Positions 1-8,419 of a stretch of DNA of 64,000 nucleotides are shown here, in pieces (position 1 is the stretch's first letter; each line of letters opens with the position of its first letter). The position numbers and the translations under genes are program-made. This stretch comes from Rhodococcus jostii NBRC 16295 (lineage in GTDB: Bacteria > Actinomycetota > Actinomycetes > Mycobacteriales > Mycobacteriaceae), in contig NZ_BCWY01000003.1 of the NCBI RefSeq assembly GCF_001894825.1, forward strand, positions 186,001 through 250,000. The letters are read 5' to 3'. A model generated the notes under the pieces. It made no database searches, had not been told where the DNA came from, and saw only the letters and a list, made by a program, of their open reading frames with translations.

Positions 1-290
1 CTTGGTGAGCGCTCGACGATGTCGGCTCCCGGCCCCCTGGTCAGGGTGGCGTCGGCGGGAGGCGAATCGAGTTCGGCGATCGTGTGCAGGAGCGTGTCGA
101 TACCGCTTCGGGCGTGGAGTTGCATCGAGGTCACGGTTTCGGCCGCGGCGCCGGCTTCGCCCGCGTCGACTCCCGCGGCGTACAGGGCGCGGAACGCGGT
201 CTCGCGAACCTCACGCACTGCCAACCTGATTCGGTTTCCCGCAGGGGGTACGGTGTCGTGCTCGAGTTCGTGGGTGAGCATGTCGGTCAT
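1..290 (-). CDS. Unrecognised protein, 5' part only (runs off the left edge)
   Basis: An open frame starts at ATG 290-288 and stays open to the window edge (96 codons seen). It begins MTDMLTHELEHDTVPP, followed by an alanine-rich, probably helical segment. Its ATG overlaps the TGA of the upstream dipeptidase-like gene by 4 bp (ATGA), the same coupling used elsewhere in this operon, which is the main reason to believe it. The helical segment loosely recalls the N-terminus of malate/lactate-dehydrogenase-type oxidoreductases, but too little is visible to assign a family. Confidence 0.6.
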   Translation of the reverse strand, partial: MTDMLTHELEHDTVPPAGNRIRLAVREVRETAFRALYAAGVDAGEAGAAAETVTSMQLHARSGIDTLLHTIAELDSPPADATLTRGPGADIVERSP

Positions 291-1291
291 CGGCGTTCCT
301 GTGTGTCGTGCAGTCCGGGGAAGACGTCGTCGAAGATCCGCAGCCAGTTCTCGCCGAGAATCTTCGCGACGGTCTCGTCGTCGAGGCCGACCTTCTGCAG
401 GCATTCGGTCAGTACCGGGAAGTCAGACGGCCCCGAGAACCAGTTCGGCCACATCGGCCACTCGGGTTCGACGGGGTTCTGACTGGGCGGTCGCCAGCGC
501 CCGTTGCGCAACCAGGCGACGTAGTCCTCCGACCAGTTGCGCGTGCAGTCACTCCCGATCGCGACGTGGTCAGGGCCGATCTGGTCGACGAGTCGCGCGA
601 CCATGACCGCGAAATCCGAACTGGAGGTGGCTTCGCCGCCCAGTACGTTGGGGTAGAGGCAGCAGCCGATCACGCCGCCACGCGCGGCCAGCGCGTTTAT
701 GACCTCGTCCGGCTTGTTGCGGGGACTGTCGACGAACCACGTCGGGTTCGAATGGGTGATCGCGACGGGCGTTCGGGAGGCCTCGATCGCGTCCAGGCAG
801 GTGCGGTTCCCGACATGGGAGAGATCGACGAGCATGCCCACCCGATTCATCTCGGCGATCATGATGCGCCCGAACGCCGTGAGTCCCGAGTCGTGTTCGT
901 CGTAGCAGGCGCCACCCGCCAGGTTCTGAATGTTGTAGGTGAGCTGGGCGACACGAACGCCCAGTCGGTGGAAGATCTCCACCATCCGGTAGTCGTCGCC
1001 GAACGGGGAGGAATTCTGAAACCCGAGGAGCACGGCGATTCGGTTGTCCCGCTTCGCGGTGCGGATGTCCTCGGAAGTTTCCGCGAGGGTGACGATGTCG
1101 TCGTTGTGGGCGGTGAGCTGATACCACTGTGCGACGGCGCCGAGCGTGTCGGCGGGGCCGTCCCACACCGCGCAGGTGGCGTTCACCCCGGTGACGCCGC
1201 CGGCCCGCAGTTCCTCGAGGACTTTCCGATCCCAGTTGTTGATCTGAAGTCCGTCCACCACCAGCAGGTCGGAGTGTGTGAGCGTGTGCAC
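287..1291 (-). CDS. Peptidase M19 (membrane dipeptidase)-like protein with degenerate metal site
   Basis: 334 aa. The fold signature of the M19/renal dipeptidase family is visible: VDLSH and AITHSNP supply the two downstream histidines, and GSD lies near the C-terminus. The usual N-terminal DGHxD zinc motif reads DGLQI here, and the glutamate expected in the G-x-E-G region reads GFQNSS. Three of the five canonical zinc ligands therefore appear replaced. There is no signal peptide, so it is probably cytosolic. The start is GTG 1291 with AAAGGA upstream; it abuts the TAG of the preceding gene (TAGTG), so the operon is translationally coupled. Family membership is fairly sure; dipeptidase activity is doubtful. 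Confidence 0.8.
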   Translation of the reverse strand: MHTLTHSDLLVVDGLQINNWDRKVLEELRAGGVTGVNATCAVWDGPADTLGAVAQWYQLTAHNDDIVTLAETSEDIRTAKRDNRIAVLLGFQNSSPFGDDYRMVEIFHRLGVRVAQLTYNIQNLAGGACYDEHDSGLTAFGRIMIAEMNRVGMLVDLSHVGNRTCLDAIEASRTPVAITHSNPTWFVDSPRNKPDEVINALAARGGVIGCCLYPNVLGGEATSSSDFAVMVARLVDQIGPDHVAIGSDCTRNWSEDYVAWLRNGRWRPPSQNPVEPEWPMWPNWFSGPSDFPVLTECLQKVGLDDETVAKILGENWLRIFDDVFPGLHDTQERR

Positions 1292-3009
1292 TAGGAGTCC
1301 TTTCGCGGCTTGCGGGTGAAGATCCAGTCGTCGTCCACCCCGGCGGCGACGTCGTCGGCCCGTGGGGCTCCCGAGTAGAGGGTCACCCGGAGCCAGTCGG
1401 TCGATTGCGGGCTGTAGTTGTCCATTCCGTACATCGCGAGTTGGAACCGCTGCAGATTCAGGGGGAGGAAGTTCCGGGCGAGCAGGTTGTCGCGCGCCTC
1501 CGCGTACGGGACGTCGGCGAGCGTCTGGACGCGGGCGACGATGCCGCGGTGCCGAGGATGCCCGACGAGAAAGGCGGCGACCGTGGCGTCGTCCGGAGCA
1601 GCCGCCAGATCGTGTTCCAGGGCGGCGACGGATCGGGCGACGTCGATCGGATGCTCGACGTTCTCGCCCGGATCGACTCCTCTGCGTCCGCGGCGCGGCT
1701 CCTCGTTGTTCTCGGAGGAGAACCAGAAATGGGCCTGCTCGTCGGGGTCGTCGAAATCGAAACTATGCACCCACGCATAGCCGTCCCGGAGGACGGCGCG
1801 GAGCTCGGCGCAGGTCTGCGCGGGTTCGACGGCCTGTCGCTGGTCGCAGTGCAGCAATTCCTCGACCTCGGTGTCGAGTTCCGGATGTACTTCGACGATC
1901 ACGGAGTCCATCACGCCGCGGGCCTCCACCCCGATCGATGCGGCTCGGTCGTGCAGCGCCTTCCAGGCATGGGTGGTTCGCGTGCCTCCGATCGTCCCCG
2001 TGCCGATGTACTCGGACAGCTCGTCCCGGAGCAGGTCGAGGTGGGAGGAGAGCTCGCCACAGGTGACGAAGGGTGCCGTCGACAGGGCCGCTCGTTCGGC
2101 GAAGTAGTGCGTGGCCCGGTCGAGCAGGTCGCGGGCGGTGCGGATGCGCGGGTCGCGGGGTGCGGTCGTCTGCGCGAGTGCGTGCGCGAGCGGGAGTTCG
2201 CGTGTGGCGCACCAGGCGTCGAGTACCTGCGGATGGTTGACGACGTAGGGCACCATCCCGAGACCGGTTGCGTTGCCCAGCCCGAGGTAGCGTCGCCAGT
2301 CTCCGGACAACCGCGCCGACCGGGGGTTCCGGGATCGGGCACAGTGCTCGACCAGGTCGTAGCTGAGTTCACGCAGCAGCCAGGCGGTCAGCATGTGAGC
2401 CCGGTAGGGCAGTCGCAGGGGATGGTCGGCATCGAGCCGATCGAAATCCGCGAGCCCGAACTTGCCGTTGCTGTAGAACGCGGTGCTCCGCAGGATGTAG
2501 GCGGCGTCGCCCATCGTCGTGATGTCCGGTTGACTGCCCGCGGCCAGCCGGTCGACGACGTAGTCGAAGAAGCGGGCGCTGCGGTTTGCCCGGGTCCAGA
2601 TGAGCGTTCCGTCGTCGGCCCGGCCCTCTTCCTGGCGCGGTACCTGCAATCGCAGTGCGCTCGAACGACTCTCGGTGAGCGGGCCCTCGATCAGGGCGCC
2701 GGTGACGTCCCACGCCTTTGCGATGACCCGGTCGGTGCGATCACTCTCGGCGAGGGTCGTCGAGAACACGACGAATCTCACCTCGCGCCTGCCGATGACG
2801 ACGCGGTACACGACCTCGCCGCGACCGTCGGCGTCGACGTCCCACCGCTCGCGTTCGACCTGCCAGTTCTGCGCGGCCGCGGTCCGGAGGAACGAGCGGG
2901 CGAAGCTGTGACGGGTGTAGCGGGCGGCTCCCATGTCTGCCGGGTCCAGGACCTGCTCGGGTGAGCGGGCCGAGATCTGCGTCCGGCGGAGCAGTTCCGT
3001 CGGTCTCAT
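1291..3009 (-). CDS. Conserved-looking protein of unknown function, 572 aa
   Basis: I do not recognise this protein. The frame could start upstream at 3057, but ATG 3009 (MRPTELLRRTQ) overlaps the aldehyde dehydrogenase stop in an ATGA arrangement, so 572 aa is preferred. It is rich in acidic and aromatic residues, has no signal peptide or membrane segment, and shows no cofactor motif. The C-terminal part contains paired acidic stretches and short W/F-rich segments. It lies in one operon with the M19-like protein and an aldehyde dehydrogenase, so a role in the same catabolic route is inferred from position only. Confidence 0.7.
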   Translation of the reverse strand: MRPTELLRRTQISARSPEQVLDPADMGAARYTRHSFARSFLRTAAAQNWQVERERWDVDADGRGEVVYRVVIGRREVRFVVFSTTLAESDRTDRVIAKAWDVTGALIEGPLTESRSSALRLQVPRQEEGRADDGTLIWTRANRSARFFDYVVDRLAAGSQPDITTMGDAAYILRSTAFYSNGKFGLADFDRLDADHPLRLPYRAHMLTAWLLRELSYDLVEHCARSRNPRSARLSGDWRRYLGLGNATGLGMVPYVVNHPQVLDAWCATRELPLAHALAQTTAPRDPRIRTARDLLDRATHYFAERAALSTAPFVTCGELSSHLDLLRDELSEYIGTGTIGGTRTTHAWKALHDRAASIGVEARGVMDSVIVEVHPELDTEVEELLHCDQRQAVEPAQTCAELRAVLRDGYAWVHSFDFDDPDEQAHFWFSSENNEEPRRGRRGVDPGENVEHPIDVARSVAALEHDLAAAPDDATVAAFLVGHPRHRGIVARVQTLADVPYAEARDNLLARNFLPLNLQRFQLAMYGMDNYSPQSTDWLRVTLYSGAPRADDVAAGVDDDWIFTRKPRKDS

Positions 3010-4487
3010 GCCTCGCTCCTCGGTGTTCCGGTGCGGGCGTAGGCGATCTTGCTCCACGTGAAGAACTCGGCGCTCGTCGCCGCATTCTGCTCACGGGGTG
3101 CGGGGAAGGAGGAATCCTTGAGTCCGCCGAAGGGAGCGTGCAATTCGGAGCCGGTGTTGGGCGCGTTGACCTTGATCAGGCCGGCGTCGAGGTCTCGAAT
3201 GCAGCGCCGCGCGGCCCGCTCGTCGCAGGTGAAGACTGCGGCGGTGAGACCGAACGGCGTCGCGTTCGCGATGTCGATGGCCTCGTCGAGGTCGTGGGCG
3301 CGCAGGATCGTGGTGACCGGTCCGAACACCTCCTCCCGGCTGATGGTCAGTGCGGTGGTGCCGGCGAGCAGGGTGGGGGCCACGAATGCCGCCCCCGAGG
3401 TGGGAAGTGACGCACGCGCCAGCAGTTCGGCGCCCTCGGACAACGCCTGTTCGATCGCCGCCGTCACTTCCTTTGCCGCGCGAGGCGAGACGAGCGGACC
3501 GACCTGGGACCCGGAGGCCAGCCCGTCGCCGACCACCAGTTCCTCGACGCGCGCGACGAGCTCGGGAACGAGGTCGTCGTAGGCGTCGCCGACAGCGATG
3601 ATCCTTCTCGTCGCCGTGCATTTCTGGCCGGTGCTTCCCATGGCACCGGCAATCAGGACGGCTGCCGCCTCGCTCGGATCGACGTCGGGGAGCACTATTG
3701 CCGCGTTGTGCCCGCCGAGCTCCATCTGAACCTTTGCGCCGCGCGGGACCGCGGCCGCCTGGATCGACCTGCCCACCGGAACCGAACCGGTGAAGGTGAC
3801 TCCCGAGATCTCCTCCCGGGCCACCAGTTCGGCGCCGATCGGGCCCGGGCCCAGGATCATGTTGACGACACCCGCCGGGACACCTGCTGCGGCAAGGACT
3901 TCGGCGAAGGCGGCGGCAACGGCCACCGTGTCGCTGGCGGGTTTCCACACCACCGTGTTGCCCCACAGCAGTGCCGGTGCCAGCTTCCACGCGGGAATCT
4001 GCAGCGGGAAGTTCCACGGGGTGATGGCGGCGACCACACCGAGCGGTCGGCGAACCGTGCGGATCACCTCGTCGGGATGCGAGGAGGGGAAGGTGGCGCC
4101 GTCGGCGTTCCGTGCCTGGGCTGCGTGGTAATACAGGGTCTCGACGGTGGCGCCCACCTCGGCTCGCGATTCGGGGAGCGTCTTGCCCTGCTCGCGGGTC
4201 ATCAGAGTCGCGACGGCCTCCGCACGATCGGCGAGGATCTCGGCTGCCCGGCGGAGGACGAGTCCGCGCGCGATGATCCCGCGGTCGTCCCACTCGCGGC
4301 GTGCCGACAGAGCAGCAGCGACTGCCGCGTCGAGAAGATGTGTGTCGGCTTGGTGGTACTCCGCGACGACGGTCTCGTCGGACGGGTTGGTCGTCGCGGT
4401 GACCGGACCGTCGCCGTCCACCCATTGACCGCCGATCAGGTGGCGGAGACGATTGTCCGTGTCTGGTGCGGTGAGGTGGTGCTGCAC
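3006..4487 (-). CDS. NAD(P)-dependent aldehyde dehydrogenase
   Basis: 493 aa, the usual size of the aldehyde dehydrogenase superfamily. Visible motifs are the PWNFPLQIP cofactor segment, FTGSVPVG, the general-base glutamate in MELGGHNA, and the nucleophilic cysteine in GQKCTATRR. GQxCTATxR is typical of the 2-oxoglutarate-semialdehyde dehydrogenase branch, so oxidation of a dicarboxylate semialdehyde is possible. The start is taken as GTG 4487, preceded by GAGGAG at good spacing; the longer frame to 4586 would run through the divergent promoter. It is the first gene of the minus-strand operon and is divergent from the LysR gene. Confidence 0.9.
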   Translation of the reverse strand: MQHHLTAPDTDNRLRHLIGGQWVDGDGPVTATTNPSDETVVAEYHQADTHLLDAAVAAALSARREWDDRGIIARGLVLRRAAEILADRAEAVATLMTREQGKTLPESRAEVGATVETLYYHAAQARNADGATFPSSHPDEVIRTVRRPLGVVAAITPWNFPLQIPAWKLAPALLWGNTVVWKPASDTVAVAAAFAEVLAAAGVPAGVVNMILGPGPIGAELVAREEISGVTFTGSVPVGRSIQAAAVPRGAKVQMELGGHNAAIVLPDVDPSEAAAVLIAGAMGSTGQKCTATRRIIAVGDAYDDLVPELVARVEELVVGDGLASGSQVGPLVSPRAAKEVTAAIEQALSEGAELLARASLPTSGAAFVAPTLLAGTTALTISREEVFGPVTTILRAHDLDEAIDIANATPFGLTAAVFTCDERAARRCIRDLDAGLIKVNAPNTGSELHAPFGGLKDSSFPAPREQNAATSAEFFTWSKIAYARTGTPRSEA

Positions 4488-4575
4488 TGCTGACTCCTCG
4501 AAGGCCTGGTAATTCGGTGCCCTCAACGCTAGGCCCGGCGAACACCGTGCAGAAGTACCTATTGTCAACCGACTG

Positions 4576-4590
4576 ATAAGTTGCAAGTAT
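4576..4590. promoter_or_regulatory. Imperfect palindrome in the LysR/aldehyde dehydrogenase divergent promoter
   Basis: The 110-bp space between GTG 4487 (minus) and GTG 4598 (plus) is AT-richer than its surroundings. It holds ATAAGTTGCAAGTAT, an imperfect dyad with the T-N11-A form bound by LysR-type regulators. Only 7 bp separate it from the LysR start, which suggests autorepression. This is a prediction from sequence form and position. Confidence 0.45.
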
Positions 4591-4597
4591 CAATCGC

Positions 4598-5497
4598 GTG
4601 GAACTGCGGCAGCTTCGATACTTCGTGACGGTGGCCGAGGAGATGAACTTCAGGCGCGCCGCGGAACGCCTGCACATCGCGCAGCCCGCGCTCAGCCAGC
4701 AGATCAGCAAGTTCGAGAAGGAACTGCGCACCACCCTGTTCGAGCGCACGACGCGACGTGTCGAACTGACCGACGCAGGCCGGGTGCTCCTCGACGAGGG
4801 GCGGCGTGTCCTGGCGGAAGCCGATCACGCGCTCGCCGCGGTGGAACAGGTCGCGCACGGTGAGGTGGGGCTGCTGCGGATCGGCTTCGTCAGTTCCGCG
4901 GCGTTGAGGATCGTCCCCGCGACAGTCCTGGCCCTGCAGAAGGAGTGGCCCGGGGTTCAGGTGGAACTGTCCGAGTCGACCACCGACCGCCAGCTGTCCG
5001 CGATCGCGGACGGGACTCTCGACATCGGACTGGTCCGTGAAGTCGACCGTGCAGAGGGCATCGTGGTCCGGCCGCTGACCCGCGAGCCGTTACTGGTGGC
5101 GATGCACTCGTCGCATCCCTTCGCCGCCCGCGCATCGGTGCGGCTCGTGGAATTGCGCGACGAGCGGTTCCTCACGTTTCCCCGTGGTCAGGTGTCGCGA
5201 CTGTACGACCACATCGCGGCCCTCTGCCATCACGCGGGATTCCGGTTGGAGGCCGCGCAGGAAGCCGTCCAATTTCCCACCCTCCTCGGGTTGGTCGCCG
5301 CCAATACCGGAGTCACCATCGTTCCGGCGAGTCTCCGTGCCCTGCACCTCCCGGACCTGCGGTACGTCGCACTCTCCGACCCGCAGGCGGCGTCGACGGT
5401 GTCGGTCGCGTATCGCGCCGACAGGCAACAGATCTCGGCGATCCGGCATTTCCTCGACGTGGCATCGTCCCTCGACCTGACGGACGAGATCCCGTAG
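4598..5497 (+). CDS. LysR-family transcriptional regulator
   Basis: 299 aa. The N-terminal winged helix-turn-helix (about residues 1-60) reads MELRQLRYFVTVAEEMNFRR, followed by a periplasmic-binding-protein-like effector domain. The CatR/BenM-like start and length suggest an activator responding to a small organic acid. The GTG start at 4598 fits the family N-terminus exactly, but no clear Shine-Dalgarno site precedes it, so a leaderless or nearly leaderless transcript is possible. It is divergent from the aldehyde dehydrogenase operon, which it probably controls. It converges with the ceramidase gene, with 4 bp between the stops. Confidence 0.93.
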   Translation: MELRQLRYFVTVAEEMNFRRAAERLHIAQPALSQQISKFEKELRTTLFERTTRRVELTDAGRVLLDEGRRVLAEADHALAAVEQVAHGEVGLLRIGFVSSAALRIVPATVLALQKEWPGVQVELSESTTDRQLSAIADGTLDIGLVREVDRAEGIVVRPLTREPLLVAMHSSHPFAARASVRLVELRDERFLTFPRGQVSRLYDHIAALCHHAGFRLEAAQEAVQFPTLLGLVAANTGVTIVPASLRALHLPDLRYVALSDPQAASTVSVAYRADRQQISAIRHFLDVASSLDLTDEIP

Positions 5498-5501
5498 GCG
5501 G

Positions 5502-7532
5502 CTATCCGACCTCGAATTCGTTCGACGTCCCGGTGAAGGCGGTGATCGCTCCGCCCGCGTCCCGGCTGTCTCCGTCGTGCTGCACGCGGTACTGTCCGGC
5601 GGGCGTGTCGTCCGGGATGTCCCACGTGATGCGCGCGACCGATTGGTGGGGCTCGGTGCGCGTCCAGTGGTACTTGGTCGACCAGTCGCCGTCGTCGGCG
5701 TGACGCAGCCAGTGGTCGCCGCTCCGGCGCTGGATCTCGAAGAACGTTCCACGACGGCGGGGGTTGTTCCCGGGATGTCCGGTGACGAATTCGACGGCGA
5801 TCTGGTGGCCCGTCAGGGTTTTCGCTTCCGGCTGGGTCAGTACATCCCCGAAGGCACGGCCGGTGGGGGATTCGTCGCGGTCGATGCCCGGGCCGACGTA
5901 CGGCTGGAACTGTGACAGGTCGCGTGGCGCCGGGCCGCGCGGGATTTCGCTGCCGGTGCGCAACGCGTCGGCGAGTGTCGCGAACCCCTGCTGGTATGCG
6001 GGCAGCGTGTATCGGCCGAACAGGGTCGACCCGCCCTCGTACTGCTGCGCGTCGTACTCCTGCGGGGTGGTGCAGTAACTCGCATACGAATTGGCGTAAC
6101 CCTGAAAGATCACGTTCTCCAGCGGGACGCCGAGTCGGTCGGCGACGGTGCGGCGGATCCGCAGGCCGGACACGATCGTGAACTCCGCGGGGCCGCCCAC
6201 GACGAACAGTCCGCCGATGCGGAGGATCTGAATCTTCAGGACGTGCGGAACCCAGCCGTCCGGGGGCAGCAGGCCGACGGCTACCAGCACGAGTTTCGGT
6301 GCCTGCGCGTCCTGCAACCACTGGGGGATCGGGGCATCCATCCCGCCGAGCGCGTCGACGAGCGGGTTGGTGGTGCCCTCCGGGAAGATCGGGATGGCCG
6401 GACCGTCCTCGGTGCTGCCCGCGCTCATGGCGGCACCGACACACGCGGGCGAGGTCCGGTACGTGCGGCCGTCGGGAGTGAACTCGCCGCCGACCTCCTG
6501 ATTTGCCATGTCGAGGTACATGATTCGGCTGTCCAGGCTGCCGGTCAGGTTCTCCGATGCCGAGTCCCACGCGGCGCGCGCGGCCTCGACCTGCCGCTGC
6601 CCGATGATGCGGGTGTTCTCGAACTCGTCGTCGGTGGGCCCGTGGCCGGGCCGGAGGTCGAGGTTGGGGGACATGTCGCCGGTGTTCGTCTGCGGGAACG
6701 CGGCGACGAACTGCGGCGCGCCGTCGAGGTAGCGGACGCCTTCCCGGTCGTGCTCCCAGAAGTATGCGGCCGCTCCCTTGTTGTCGCCGGAGATCAGATG
6801 GTTCGTGTTGGTCAGCGACGCACCGTGGGTCGGGAACCAGTTGATCGCGCCGACGTCACTGCCGCCCTGCGTGATTCGCAGGACCCGCATCGACGTGTCG
6901 ATGCCGAGGGGGTAGTAGTCCCTGTCCTCGGCGGGGTTGCGGTCGAACGCGATCCGCGATCGGTTGACGCTGGCATCGGTGAGTTCGCTGCGACCGTACG
7001 ACAGTGAACCAGGGGCGAGGGAGTCGTGCGCGGCGGTGATCGCCTCGACGATGCCGCCGACCTCGGCGTCGAACACCTGACGATTGTGGCCGAGCACGGC
7101 GAGGTTGTAGGCGTAGTCGTGGGACGCGCCGCCGCACGCCGCGTGCGAGTGCACGGCCGTGAGCATCACGTTGCGCTCGGTGTACAGGTCGCCGTAGAGC
7201 TGCGCGAGTCGGGCGAGCACGGCGTCGTGCACGGACTGGAAGATCATGCAGACGTCGACGCACACGTAGATCACGCGCTGCGTCCCGCCCGACTCGGCGA
7301 ACGCGAATGCCCGCGCACGGGTGCGCTGATGCAATCCCTCCGCGCGCTGTTCGAAGCTGGAATACCCCATCATCCCGACCTCGGCGACCGGGCCGGTGGC
7401 GTCGGAAATGCCGACGCCGACCAGGAATTCGCCGCCGTTATCGGGCCTCGCGGCCGCCGTCCCCGAACCGAGGGCGGCGACCGCCGGAGTCAGGGCCGCC
7501 CCCGCGAGCACGCTGCGTCGTCTGATCTGCAC
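5502..7532 (-). CDS. Neutral ceramidase, Tat-exported
   Basis: 676 aa, the usual length for neutral/alkaline ceramidases, which hydrolyse N-acylsphingosine to sphingosine and fatty acid. The N-terminus carries a twin-arginine signal (IRRRSVLAG, then an Ala-rich core to about residue 28). The family start GISDATGPVAEVGMMGYSS is clear. Likely zinc ligands are in AVHSHAACGG (His128, His130) and FPTHGASL (His236), and the nucleophile is Ser288 in NTGDMSPN. A C-terminal beta domain ends at NEFEVG. The start is GTG 7532 with GAAAGGA upstream. Export implies use of host- or plant-derived sphingolipids; since rhodococci do not normally make ceramide, this is probably a nutritional or interaction enzyme. 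Confidence 0.92.
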   Translation of the reverse strand: MQIRRRSVLAGAALTPAVAALGSGTAAARPDNGGEFLVGVGISDATGPVAEVGMMGYSSFEQRAEGLHQRTRARAFAFAESGGTQRVIYVCVDVCMIFQSVHDAVLARLAQLYGDLYTERNVMLTAVHSHAACGGASHDYAYNLAVLGHNRQVFDAEVGGIVEAITAAHDSLAPGSLSYGRSELTDASVNRSRIAFDRNPAEDRDYYPLGIDTSMRVLRITQGGSDVGAINWFPTHGASLTNTNHLISGDNKGAAAYFWEHDREGVRYLDGAPQFVAAFPQTNTGDMSPNLDLRPGHGPTDDEFENTRIIGQRQVEAARAAWDSASENLTGSLDSRIMYLDMANQEVGGEFTPDGRTYRTSPACVGAAMSAGSTEDGPAIPIFPEGTTNPLVDALGGMDAPIPQWLQDAQAPKLVLVAVGLLPPDGWVPHVLKIQILRIGGLFVVGGPAEFTIVSGLRIRRTVADRLGVPLENVIFQGYANSYASYCTTPQEYDAQQYEGGSTLFGRYTLPAYQQGFATLADALRTGSEIPRGPAPRDLSQFQPYVGPGIDRDESPTGRAFGDVLTQPEAKTLTGHQIAVEFVTGHPGNNPRRRGTFFEIQRRSGDHWLRHADDGDWSTKYHWTRTEPHQSVARITWDIPDDTPAGQYRVQHDGDSRDAGGAITAFTGTSNEFEVG

Positions 7533-7641
7533 TACCGATCGTCCTTTCGGCGGCGAGCCCTCCGGGGTGCCACGAATTGGTCAAGCGTCCAGAACTGTAG
7601 CCGGTATTGGACCCCAGTTTGCTGGGCGACGCAACCCACCC

Positions 7642-7687
7642 CACGTGAGTGACAATGCGTGCCCGCGCACACATCGCCACTCACGTG
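7642..7687. terminator. Hairpin 3' of the acetoacetate-decarboxylase-like gene
   Basis: Perfect 10-bp arms CACGTGAGTG (7642-7651) and CACTCACGTG (7678-7687) are separated by 26 nt. They lie directly after the stop of the 7691-8419 gene and before the ceramidase, in a 158-bp gene-free gap. There is no T-run. It probably ends the upstream SDR/decarboxylase-like transcript. Confidence 0.5.
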
Positions 7688-7690
7688 CGG

Positions 7691-8419
7691 TCAGACGGGC
7701 TGCGCGTCCCCGAACGTCATCTTCAGATCGGGAATCGACGACGTGACGAGAGCCCGCTTCGGAAGTCCCAGCGACCGCAGTTCGTCGGCGATCGGATGGC
7801 TGCCCAGTTTCAGCTCCGCGCCACCCGGCCGGGTGCGGACCCCGCTGGGCTTCATGTCCCACGTGGTGAATCGGGTGAGTCCGTCGAGATGCGAGTAGGC
7901 GGCGAGCGACGTGCTCGCACCCGATCCCGGCACCGAAATGCCCGGTTTGACGCTCAACTGGACGATCAGCCGACCGTCCCGGCTCACCGACCCGCGTTTG
8001 ATCGACCCGGCGTGGTCGACGTCGAAATCTGCGAGGACCTTCGGGAAACCCCAGATGCCGCGGCCGGCGGCCAGCGTGAAGTCGCCGTCGACCGGCAGGT
8101 GGTGGATCAGCGCACCCGCCCGGCCCCGGGCCAGCGCCTTCAGATCCTGCGGGACGGAGGTGCCGTCGGCCCGGTGATCTCGGACGAGGAACGACACCCC
8201 GAACTCGTTGTACGGGCCGAGGTCGCCGTCCACGTAGTCGACGAACACGAGGACGCAGATGCCGCGTCCCGGCCGGAACTGCAGGATCTCCAGGCCGGTG
8301 TAGTCGATCAGCGACTGCGCGGCGGCGGTCGGCACCGAATACATCGCCGTGAACGCCGACGCCGACCGGATCTCCACGGGCATGTCGACCTGCCTGCCCA
8401 GAACCTGGTGTGACGTCAC
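7691..8419 (-). CDS. Acetoacetate decarboxylase-family protein
   Basis: 242 aa. The protein matches the acetoacetate decarboxylase fold family: the conserved GxWGFPKVLADF segment contains the lysine expected to form the Schiff base, and PYNEFGVSFLV precedes it. Members of this family in mycolic-acid bacteria sit beside steroid genes, often next to cyp142. True acetoacetate decarboxylation is not established for them, so the substrate is open. The start is GTG 8419, overlapping the SDR stop by 4 bp (GTGA), so the two are co-translated. Predicted control is by the KstR-type boxes upstream of the SDR. Confidence 0.85.
   Translation of the reverse strand: MTSHQVLGRQVDMPVEIRSASAFTAMYSVPTAAAQSLIDYTGLEILQFRPGRGICVLVFVDYVDGDLGPYNEFGVSFLVRDHRADGTSVPQDLKALARGRAGALIHHLPVDGDFTLAAGRGIWGFPKVLADFDVDHAGSIKRGSVSRDGRLIVQLSVKPGISVPGSGASTSLAAYSHLDGLTRFTTWDMKPSGVRTRPGGAELKLGSHPIADELRSLGLPKRALVTSSIPDLKMTFGDAQPV

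Noticed and set aside
3091-4749. 552-codon minus-strand frame opposite or overlapping the aldehyde dehydrogenase and LysR start
   Set aside because: It reads through the divergent promoter and is an Arg-rich out-of-frame copy of the aldehyde dehydrogenase.
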